Shown one piece after another: positions 36,859 to 43,661 of a stretch of DNA of 64,000 bases. The position numbers and the translations under genes were made by a program. Origin of the DNA: an uncultured Gammaproteobacteria bacterium. Its GTDB lineage: Bacteria; Pseudomonadota; Gammaproteobacteria; HK1. The stretch spans positions 3,215,001-3,279,000 of the forward strand of contig OY282353.1 of assembly GCA_958295465.1 (NCBI GenBank). Direction: 5' to 3'. Under the pieces are notes generated by a model that did no database searches, was not told the DNA's origin, and saw only the letters and a list, made by a program, of their open reading frames with translations. Each line of letters starts with the position of its first letter. The first letter of the stretch is position 1.

Positions 36859-38532
36859 TCAACACCGGGGCGTTCCCGCCGCCCGCGCGCGCAAGGTGCG
36901 GCGGCTGATCTTGCCGGAGCTCGTGAGCGGGAACTCGTCGACGAACTCGACGACCCGCGGGTACTTGTACGCGGCGAGGTTGCGCCTGACGTGGTCCTGC
37001 AGCTCGCGGACCAGTCCGTCGCCAGGGACGACGCCCGGCATCACCCGCACGTAGGCCATGACCACCGAGCCCCGATCCGGGTCGGGCTTCGCGACCACCG
37101 CCGCCTCCGCCACCTGCCCGTGGCGCACCAGCGCGTCTTCGACCTCCGCCGGGCCGATGCGATACCCCGCGCTCTTGATGAGGTCATCGTTGCGGCCCTG
37201 ATAGCGGAAGTAGCCGTCCTCGCCGCAGACCGCGAGATCGCCGGAGCGCAGCCAGCCACCGAGCCTCATGCGCTCCGGCACCCCGGGATCGCCCCAATAC
37301 CCCAGGAACAGGCTGGGGTCGTCCTCGCGCCATGAGGCGATCTCCCCCGCCGTGCCGTCGGGCTGCTCGTGGCCCGCGTCGTCGATGACCGCGGTGCGCC
37401 GGCCGGGGTAGCGGATCCCCATCGAGCCGGGCACCACCGGGTAGAGCGCCTTGCAGCAACCGACCATGTGGTTGAACTCGGTGAGCCCGTAGAACTCGTT
37501 GACCACGATGCCGAACTCCTCGTCCGCCCATCGCACCACGTCGCCGGGCAGGCTCTCGCCCCCGGTGCAGATGACCCGGGTGGCGAGCTTCCAGCGTTCT
37601 CGCGGTGCCGCGACCTGCGCGAGGCGCTTCAACGCGGTGGGGGTCATGAACGAATGCGTCACCCCGTGGCGGGCCATGAAGCCGAACGCCCACTCCTCGT
37701 CGAAGCGATGCCGGCTCGACACCACCGTCTGCCCGTGCTGCCAGGCCGGGAGCACGGTGTCGAGCCAGCCGCCGACCCAGGCCCAGTCGGCCGGGGTCCA
37801 GAACACCGCGCCCGGGTGGTCGAGCTCCAGGTCATAGGCCAGGGTCATGGTCGGGGTGTAGGCATGCATGATGCGGTGCCCGTGCAGCAGGCCCTTCGGC
37901 AATCCGGTGGAGCCGGAGGTGTACATGAGCAGGGCCGGGTCCTCGGGGCCGGTCGATGCGTACCCGACGCCGCCCGGCTCCGCGGCCAGGCAGTCGTCGA
38001 AGGCGCGCTCGCCTGTCCCCGGCTCGCCCACCATCAACACGTGCTCCAGGTCGGTGAAACGTTGCCGGGCGTCGCGCACACGGCTCCACGCTTGCTGGTC
38101 GGTGATGACGATCCGGGCTCCGGAGTCCGCGAGGCAGTGCTCGACGGTGTCCGGTCCGTAGAGCTGCGAGAGGGTCATCACCACCGCGCCGATCTTGTGG
38201 ATCGCGAGGTGGGCGAGGGCGGTCTCCGGCCGTTGTCCGGTGTGCACCGCCACCGGCTCGCCGGGCCGCACGCCCAGAGTGAGCAGGCCCTTCGCGAAGC
38301 GGTCGGACAGTCCATCCAGTTCGGCGAACGTGTAGCGCCGCATGGTGGCGTCCTCGTCCTCGAAGACGAGGGCGGGATGGTCGCGGCGGGAACCGCGGGC
38401 ATGCGCGACCACGGTGTCGAGGGCGATGTTCGCGCGTTCCGGGATCCGGATCCGCCACGCGCCGCGCGACGGGTCGCGATAGAGGTTGGTCCTGGCCGCG
38501 ACGGGCGCGAATACCGAATCGTCGATGGTCAT
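36859..38532 (-). CDS. Acyl-CoA synthetase (AMP-forming, ANL superfamily)
   Basis: 557 residues. P-loop-like LLMYTSGSTGLPKGLLHGHR, A5 motif NEFYGLTEFNH, A7 WLRSGDLAVCGEDGY, A8 RNDDLIKSAGYRIGPAEVED and the C-terminal catalytic lysine in FPLTSSGKISRRTLR. Activates a carboxylic acid to its CoA ester; overall similarity is to medium-chain or acetyl-CoA synthetase-like enzymes of degradation operons. ATG 38532 gives MTIDDSVFAPVAARTNLYRD. The ~70 bases before it are a copy of the end of the DUF35 OB gene, showing that it once directly followed that gene. Confidence 0.9.
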   Translation of the reverse strand: MTIDDSVFAPVAARTNLYRDPSRGAWRIRIPERANIALDTVVAHARGSRRDHPALVFEDEDATMRRYTFAELDGLSDRFAKGLLTLGVRPGEPVAVHTGQRPETALAHLAIHKIGAVVMTLSQLYGPDTVEHCLADSGARIVITDQQAWSRVRDARQRFTDLEHVLMVGEPGTGERAFDDCLAAEPGGVGYASTGPEDPALLMYTSGSTGLPKGLLHGHRIMHAYTPTMTLAYDLELDHPGAVFWTPADWAWVGGWLDTVLPAWQHGQTVVSSRHRFDEEWAFGFMARHGVTHSFMTPTALKRLAQVAAPRERWKLATRVICTGGESLPGDVVRWADEEFGIVVNEFYGLTEFNHMVGCCKALYPVVPGSMGIRYPGRRTAVIDDAGHEQPDGTAGEIASWREDDPSLFLGYWGDPGVPERMRLGGWLRSGDLAVCGEDGYFRYQGRNDDLIKSAGYRIGPAEVEDALVRHGQVAEAAVVAKPDPDRGSVVMAYVRVMPGVVPGDGLVRELQDHVRRNLAAYKYPRVVEFVDEFPLTSSGKISRRTLRARAAGTPRC

Positions 38533-38600
38533 CGCGGGCGCCTCATTCGGGAACGTGGCGGGCGGGCCTGCGCGGCCTTGCACGGGATGCGGCGGGTGGC
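38532..38600. repeat. OB/acyl-CoA synthetase junction repeat, copy 1
   Basis: About 70 bases similar to 40063-40131 (shared core gcgcctcattcgggaacgt, then cgggatgcggcgggtg). Encodes, on the minus strand, the last residues of the OB protein (HPPHPVQGRAG...FPNE) and the synthetase start. Confidence 0.8.
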
Positions 38601-38638
38601 GGTCGATGCAAGCCGGGAGCGCATGAATATGGCCTCGC

Positions 38639-39829
38639 TTATTCCCGCCATTCGGCGCCGGGCATGATGCGGCGCATGAACCGGTCGAACAAGGGAACGG
38701 TAAAAGCGGTGTCGCCGCGAGCCGCGCTCCAGATCACGCCCTTGGCGATCAACTGGCCGCGCGTGGGGGCAAGTGAAGTGACCTTGCGGTCGAGCATCCG
38801 GGCGATCGCCCCTGAACGATGTGGGCCGGGGCCGAGCTCCGCCATGGCGCGCAGATAGCGCTTCTGGGACGGCGTCAGGCGATCGAATCGGGCCCGGAAG
38901 AATCCCCCGTCGAGGGAGGCTGCCACTTCGTCCGATGCGCGCTCGACGTCGGCGGCGGTGATCGGCGGGCTTTCCGCGACGTCCCAGGCGTGCTTGCCCC
39001 ATTCCTGCAGGAAGTACGGATAGCCTTGTGTTTCGTTGACGATCATCCGCAGGGCGTCAGTGCTGATGTCGGCGTTCCGCGCGCGGATGGGTTTCGCAAC
39101 CGCATCTTCCGACGCTTTCTCGTCGAGGGGGCCGACTTCCCGAAACTCGAACAGGCGCTCCGCGTACGTCTTGGCCTCGGCAGCCTGAGCCCGGAGCTGC
39201 GGCAATCCGGCGGCGATGAGGAGGATCGGAAGCTGCTTCTGTGCGGTACGGTGCAGGGCGGCGATCAGTGCTGCCAACTCCGGCTTCGGGACGTACTGCA
39301 GCTCGTCGACGGTCACGATCAGTGCGGTGCCCGAGGCGGACGCCGTTGCGCCGAGAGCTTCGAACAGGGCGATGAGATCGAATTCCAGATTCCCGCTGTC
39401 AGCCACGCCCGGTTCGGGAGGTGCATCGATACCCAGCTCGATGTCGCCGTACTTCACTTTCAGTGCCGACACGAACCCGGCGAGCACCCGCAAGGCCCGG
39501 GAAGCCATGTCGCGCATCTTCCGCTGGCGGGACAAGCGCAAGAGCACACCGTGCAACTCGGCGGCGAGCAGGGCCGGCAGGGCGCTCCGTTCAGCAGCTT
39601 CGATCATGATCGTGGCGAGTCCGGCCCCTTGTGCCTCCCGGTGCACGCGGTCGAGCAGAACGGTCTTGCCGACGCCGCGCACCCCCAGCAGCAATGCGCT
39701 TCTCGCTGCCAGCCCACGGCGTGCCCGTTCCGAGGAAACATGAATGGATTCAAGTAATCGATCCCGTCCGGCGAGCTCCGGGGGCGGAACGCCCGCTCCG
39801 GGTGCGAAGGGGTTGTCCAAAGGATTCAT
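38639..39829 (-). CDS. Stand-alone P-loop ATPase (Orc/STAND-like)
   Basis: 396 residues. N-terminal FAPGAGVPPPELAGRDRLLE, Walker A LLLGVRGVGKTVLLDRV, Walker B ALIVTVDELQYV and sensor-like PILLIAAGLPQL; the C-terminal third looks like a winged-helix (SQKRYLRAMAELG, VTSLAPTRGQLIAKGVIW). Such proteins occur singly as apparent mobile or defence-linked cargo; the function is not established. It interrupts the acyl-CoA operon and is bracketed by diverged 70-base repeats of the operon's own junction. ATG 39829 lies just after an AT-rich patch unlike the flanking DNA. Confidence 0.8.
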   Translation of the reverse strand: MNPLDNPFAPGAGVPPPELAGRDRLLESIHVSSERARRGLAARSALLLGVRGVGKTVLLDRVHREAQGAGLATIMIEAAERSALPALLAAELHGVLLRLSRQRKMRDMASRALRVLAGFVSALKVKYGDIELGIDAPPEPGVADSGNLEFDLIALFEALGATASASGTALIVTVDELQYVPKPELAALIAALHRTAQKQLPILLIAAGLPQLRAQAAEAKTYAERLFEFREVGPLDEKASEDAVAKPIRARNADISTDALRMIVNETQGYPYFLQEWGKHAWDVAESPPITAADVERASDEVAASLDGGFFRARFDRLTPSQKRYLRAMAELGPGPHRSGAIARMLDRKVTSLAPTRGQLIAKGVIWSAARGDTAFTVPLFDRFMRRIMPGAEWRE

Positions 39830-39852
39830 GATTGTTTTATATCAAAGTCAGT

Positions 39853-39877
39853 CGATTTATGTATCGCCAATAAATCG
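39853..39877. promoter_or_regulatory. Inverted repeat upstream of the ATPase gene
   Basis: Perfect 8-base arms CGATTTAT / ATAAATCG separated by 9 bases, in an AT-rich stretch about 25 bases upstream of the ATPase start. Likely an operator or small hairpin for that gene. Confidence 0.45.
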
Positions 39878-39899
39878 GCTAACTTCGTCATAATCCCCG

Positions 39900-40076
39900 G
39901 TGCATGTTGTCTGGCGCACTTGGCCGATGCGCCACCCGCGCCAAGGCACGTCCCAAACCGTGTCCCGGGTGCTGTAGAGCCACCGCGCCGGCCACGGGGG
40001 AAACGCACGGCGGGAAACCGGGACGCAACGTCGGGGAACGCTCCCGCACCGGTCGCCGATCATCATGCCGGGCGCC
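39900..40076 (-). pseudogene. Relic of the 5' end of an acyl-CoA synthetase gene
   Basis: Directly after the OB gene stop, the minus strand has an ATG (near 40067) in the same relative position as the real synthetase start. A decayed sequence follows in which only short matches remain (for example RWLY and WRGWRI against NLYRD and AWRI). No open frame of useful length. Consistent with the gene's original position before the ATPase insertion; similarity is weak. Confidence 0.4.
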
Positions 40077-40131
40077 TCATTCGGGAACGTAGCGGGCGGC
40101 TTGCGCGGGATGCGGCGGGTGACGTCCGCTC
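40063..40131. repeat. OB/acyl-CoA synthetase junction repeat, copy 2
   Basis: Partner of 38532-38600, at the authentic end of the OB gene. Confidence 0.8.
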
Positions 40132-40568
40132 GCCACGAGACGGACCCTGGCGCCCTCCGGCGGCTCACCGCCGAAGCCATCGACCCATCCGAGCGCCAGA
40201 TTGTCCGCGCCGTCCAGCGCGATGAGGGCCAGCCCCTCGCCGGCCGGAACGTCGCCGAAGGGGAGGGTGCCGCCGCCGCTCGTGCCGGCCACGATCCGTC
40301 CGGCGCCGGTGAGCACCGTCCACTGCACGGCGCCGGCCCGAGAGCAGCATCCGGGCCGGGGCGGGAACCAGGTCCGCCCGCAGGCGGCGCAGACCGAGGC
40401 GACGGTACGACCGGCAGCCAGCCCTTCGAAGTAAGGCGAGAGCGCGCCGAGCGCATGGGTGTAGCGCAACGCAAGGGTGAGGCCGATCGTCGAAGCGGCG
40501 GACACCGATGCAGACACCGATGCAGACACCGATGCGGATGCGGGTCCGGATCGTCGCGCGTTGCTCAA
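40077..40568 (-). CDS. DUF35-type OB-fold/zinc-ribbon protein
   Basis: 163 residues. A rubredoxin-like zinc ribbon (CAACGRTWFPPRPGCCSR) leads into an OB fold (VQWTVLTGAGRIVAGTSGGG, ALIALDGADNLALGWVDGF). Proteins of this type pair with thiolases and are thought to help bind acyl-CoA. It lies 10 bases after the thiolase stop. The TTG at 40568 has GAGG 8 bases upstream and gives the right length; no ATG fits. The N terminus contains an in-frame threefold SASV repeat. Confidence 0.8.
   Translation of the reverse strand: MSNARRSGPASASVSASVSASVSAASTIGLTLALRYTHALGALSPYFEGLAAGRTVASVCAACGRTWFPPRPGCCSRAGAVQWTVLTGAGRIVAGTSGGGTLPFGDVPAGEGLALIALDGADNLALGWVDGFGGEPPEGARVRLVASGRHPPHPAQAARYVPE
40501..40536. 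repeat. Three tandem 12-base repeats in the OB gene
   Basis: gacaccgatgca x2 followed by gacaccgatgcg. In frame, encoding SASV three times near the N terminus. Confidence 0.9.
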
Positions 40569-40578
40569 GGTTCCGACC

Positions 40579-41772
40579 TCACTCCACCGCCTCGAACACC
40601 TGGACCACCGCGCTCGTGCATACGCCGCCGTGGGTATCGACGATGCCGCGCCGTAGTGCACGGGGAGGCTGCGCGCCGTCGAAGTAGCGTCCTTCGAGGA
40701 GGCGTTGCACCGTCATCGCCTGCACGACGCCGGTCGCGCCGGGGGCGCCGCCCTGTCCGAGCAGTCCGCCGGAGAGGTTGACCGGGATACGTCCGCCGGG
40801 GGCGAACTCGCCCGCTTCGCAGGCCGCGCCGCCCGCGCCCTCCGGTGTCAGGCCCAGGGCCTCGACGGCCTGGATCTGCGCGCCGGAGAACGCATCGTAG
40901 ACCTCCGCGCAGTCGATCTCGTCCGCCGGGGCGCGGATCCCGGCCATCGCGCAGGCGGCGCGCGCGGCGCGGGCCTTCGCATCGAAACGGTCCGGGCGCT
41001 CCCGGTCGCCGAGTCGCACATGGTCCGCCGCTGCGCCGCTGCCCGCGATGCGCACCCGGGGGCGTTCGATCCGGGGCGCGCGCGCCGGATGGGCGACGAC
41101 CACCGCCGCCGCGCCGTCGCTCAGCAGCGAGCAGTCCAGGCGGCGGTACGGGCTCGCCACCATCGGCGACGCGAGCACGTCCGCCACCTCGATGCGCATC
41201 GGCTTGTGCGCGAGCGGGTTCGCGCACGCATTGGCGCGATTGCGTACCGCCACCGCCGCGTATTGCGCCGCCGTGGTCCCGTGGCGGGCCATGTGCATCC
41301 GCATCGACAGCGCGTAGAGCGCCGCGGCGCTCACCCCGGTGAACCCTTCGACCTCGGCGTCGAACGACATCCCGTAGAGCGTCCGCACGTCGTCGCCCCC
41401 GAGATGGCTCGCGACCGGATCGAACCCCACCACCAGCACGCAGCGGGCGAATCCCGCCGCGACGAGGGCATGGGCCGCGCGCACCGCCGCGGCGCCGCTC
41501 GCCCCGCCGCTCTCCGCGCGCACCGTCTCGCATCCGTGGAGACCAAGCTCGGCGGCCACCACCGGGGCAGGGGAGAGTTGCAGGGAGAAGAAATCGCTCT
41601 CGGTGGCGACGACGAGCGCGTCGACGTCGCGGGCGTCGATGCTCGAATCCTCCAGCGCTGCGAGCCCTGCCTCGCGCACCCAGTCGCGCCACGCGCTGCC
41701 GTCCCGGCGGCAGGCGAACGGCACCGCCGCACCGCCGAGCACGTATACGTCACTCGCCACCGGCGCCGGCAT
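40579..41772 (-). CDS. Thiolase-family protein (SCP2/acetyl-CoA acetyltransferase-like)
   Basis: 397 residues. N-terminal thiolase half with the catalytic cysteine in VRAESGGASGAAAVRAAH replaced by a Ser/Gly context, as in many non-classical or SCP-x-type thiolases. C-terminal AEVYDAFSGAQIQAVEALGL and NLSGGLLGQGGAPGATGVVQ hold the His-loop equivalent. Works with the downstream DUF35 protein. ATG 41772 (MPAPVASDVYVLGGAAVPFA) overlaps the stop of a repeat-derived frame by 23 bases. True thiolytic activity is uncertain because the usual nucleophile Cys is not evident. Confidence 0.8.
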   Translation of the reverse strand: MPAPVASDVYVLGGAAVPFACRRDGSAWRDWVREAGLAALEDSSIDARDVDALVVATESDFFSLQLSPAPVVAAELGLHGCETVRAESGGASGAAAVRAAHALVAAGFARCVLVVGFDPVASHLGGDDVRTLYGMSFDAEVEGFTGVSAAALYALSMRMHMARHGTTAAQYAAVAVRNRANACANPLAHKPMRIEVADVLASPMVASPYRRLDCSLLSDGAAAVVVAHPARAPRIERPRVRIAGSGAAADHVRLGDRERPDRFDAKARAARAACAMAGIRAPADEIDCAEVYDAFSGAQIQAVEALGLTPEGAGGAACEAGEFAPGGRIPVNLSGGLLGQGGAPGATGVVQAMTVQRLLEGRYFDGAQPPRALRRGIVDTHGGVCTSAVVQVFEAVE

Positions 41773-42032
41773 CGGCCTCCCCGAACCGGGCGTCGCGCCA
41801 CGCGCTACCGTCCTGGCGGCGGGCGAAGGGCATCGTCGAGCCGCCGAGCATGTACACGTCACTCGCCACCGGCGCCGGCATCGGTCTCCCCGAACCGGGC
41901 GTCGCGCCACGCGCTGCCGTCTCGGCGGCGGGTGAAGGGCACCGCCGCACCGCCGCACCACCGAGCACGTATACGTCACTCGACATCGGCGCCGGCATCG
42001 GCCTCCCCGAACCGTCCGTCGCGCCACGCGAG
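41684..42032 (-). repeat. Triplicated hydratase/thiolase gene junction (109- and 117-base units)
   Basis: Three tandem copies of the junction, marked by gtcactcg at 41749, 41858 and 41975. Each unit encodes the start of the thiolase (MPAPVASDVY...DGSAWRD) fused to the end of the hydratase (RFGEADAGA). Start codons fall at 41772, 41881 and 41998. Only the first reads through the full thiolase; the other two give an 82- or 43-residue frame ending at 41750. Confidence 0.92.
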
Positions 42033-42812
42033 GGCCGCCTTCAGGCCCTGTCCGCGGACCCGTCGCTTGAACTCGGCGCGCGACGGGGTCTCCATCGATT
42101 CGATCTCGACCGCGGCGTCGAGCCCGGCCCGCAACGCGCCGTGCAGCCCCATGATCTCGAAGCCGCGGTTGATCGCGGCCTTGGTGCGGACGACCGCATC
42201 GGCGTCGAGCGCAGCGATGCGCGCCGCGAGGGCGAGCGCCTCATCGACGTGGGTTCCTTTTGCCACCACCCGGTTGACCAGCCCGATCCGCTCGGCCCGT
42301 TCCGCGCTCAGCCGGTCGTCCCCGGAGAGCAGCAGCTCCTTGGTGAGCTTCGGCCCGATGAGCCACGGCATCATCATGTTCACCACCACGGAGCCGAACT
42401 TCAGCTCCGGCTCCCCGAAGCGGCATCCCTCCTCGGCGATGGTGACGTCGCACGACATCGCCAGCTCGCACCCCCCGGCGAGGCAGTAGCCGTGCACCGC
42501 GGCGATGGTGGGCTCCGGCTGGTTCCAGAACCGCAAGAGGAAGTCGAGATCGCGCTCCAGGCGGGAGCGCCACGCCTCCCCGTCCGCCGGTGGCGCGAGG
42601 GCGTCGTCCTTCAGATCGTAGCCGGAGCAGAAGGCGCGTCCCGCCCCGCACACCACCACTGCCCCGAGGCCGTCGTCCCCGGCCACGGTATCGAGCACCG
42701 ACTCGATCTCGTCCATCATCCGCGCGGAGATGGCGTTGAGCCGTTCCGGCCGGTCGAGGGTGAGCAGCGCGACCCGCCCGCGCCGCTCGAAGCGGATGGT
42801 TTCCAGGTCCAT
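41976..42812 (-). CDS. Enoyl-CoA hydratase/isomerase family protein
   Basis: 278-residue crotonase-fold enzyme. LTLDRPERLNAISARMMDEI, oxyanion-hole residues in AGRAFCSGYDL and VHGYCLAGGCELAMSCDVTI, and the FGEPELKFG segment with a catalytic Glu are visible. Acts on acyl-CoA esters, fitting the thiolase and acyl-CoA synthetase downstream. ATG 42812 begins MDLETIRFERRGRVALLTLD. The C terminus runs into the junction repeat. Confidence 0.92.
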   Translation of the reverse strand: MDLETIRFERRGRVALLTLDRPERLNAISARMMDEIESVLDTVAGDDGLGAVVVCGAGRAFCSGYDLKDDALAPPADGEAWRSRLERDLDFLLRFWNQPEPTIAAVHGYCLAGGCELAMSCDVTIAEEGCRFGEPELKFGSVVVNMMMPWLIGPKLTKELLLSGDDRLSAERAERIGLVNRVVAKGTHVDEALALAARIAALDADAVVRTKAAINRGFEIMGLHGALRAGLDAAVEIESMETPSRAEFKRRVRGQGLKAALAWRDGRFGEADAGADVE

Positions 42813-42982
42813 GTCGACGGTCGTCCTCTGGTGTGGCCAGTGTATCTCCGAGGCCCCGTATCCCCGAAGTCCGGGCAGCGGAGCGCGGCGCCCGTGCGGG
42901 CCGGCTCGATCTTTTGACTACGAGACATCGGGCAACTTACGCTCGACGGTATTGAATCACGCATCTCCGTGGAGGAAACCCC

Positions 42983-43594
42983 GTGCCCGCCATCCGCTCC
43001 GTCGACGACCTTCGCTCGCGCTACCACCGGCCTTCCGAACGCGCGGTGCGCAAGCAGCTCGACCGCCTCGACCCGCACTGCCGCCGTTTCGTCGAGGTCT
43101 CGCCCTTCGTGCTGCTCGCGTCGAGCGGGCGGAGCCGGCAAGCGGACGTTTCGCCGCGCGGGGGCGAGCCCGGATTCGTGAAGATCCTCGACGATCGAAC
43201 CCTCGCGATCCCGGATTCTCCCGGCAACAACCGGCTCGACTCTCTCTCCAACATCGTGGAGAACCCGGAGGTCGCGCTGCTGTTCCTGGTCCCCGGGGTG
43301 GACGAAGTCCTGCGCGTGAACGGGACCGCCGAGATCCTCGATGACGAGCCGTTGCGCGCGGAGCACGTGATGCGCGGCCGGGCGCCGGCCACCGTGATCC
43401 GGGTTGCGGTGCGCGACGCCTACCTGCACTGCGCGAAGGCGGTGATGCGGGCCCGGCTCTGGCACGAGGACTCGAAGGTCGAGCGTTCCACCCTCCCGAG
43501 CATGGGCCGGATGCTCAAGGACCAGATCGGCTCGACCGCACCGGCCGAGACCCGGGAAGAGATGGTCGCCCGGTACGAGGCGCAGCTCTACTGA
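42983..43594 (+). CDS. PPOX-type FMN-binding flavoprotein
   Basis: 203-residue split-barrel protein of the pyridoxamine 5'-phosphate oxidase superfamily (MSMEG_1061-like). It shows HCRRFVEVSPFVLLASSG, DDRTLAIPDSPGNNRLDSLS, VALLFLVPGVDEVLRVNGTA and the C-terminal LHCAKAVMRARLW. Predicted to bind FMN or F420-like cofactor; substrate unknown. GTG start with GGAGG 8 bases upstream. Divergent from the hydratase operon, 170 bases away. Confidence 0.85.
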   Translation: MPAIRSVDDLRSRYHRPSERAVRKQLDRLDPHCRRFVEVSPFVLLASSGRSRQADVSPRGGEPGFVKILDDRTLAIPDSPGNNRLDSLSNIVENPEVALLFLVPGVDEVLRVNGTAEILDDEPLRAEHVMRGRAPATVIRVAVRDAYLHCAKAVMRARLWHEDSKVERSTLPSMGRMLKDQIGSTAPAETREEMVARYEAQLY

Positions 43595-43661
43595 TTCGGG
43601 TCCCGCATCCCTTGGCAATGGATGCGTTTCGCGTGCCTGTCAAGACCGGGTCAGGACCATG

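Noticed and set aside
40501..40536. 12-base direct repeats considered as a mini CRISPR
   Set aside because: Units are contiguous without spacers and in frame within a protein gene.
41773..41998. 82-residue frame considered as an independent gene or as the true thiolase start
   Set aside because: It is made only of thiolase-start and hydratase-end repeats and shifts out of the thiolase frame.
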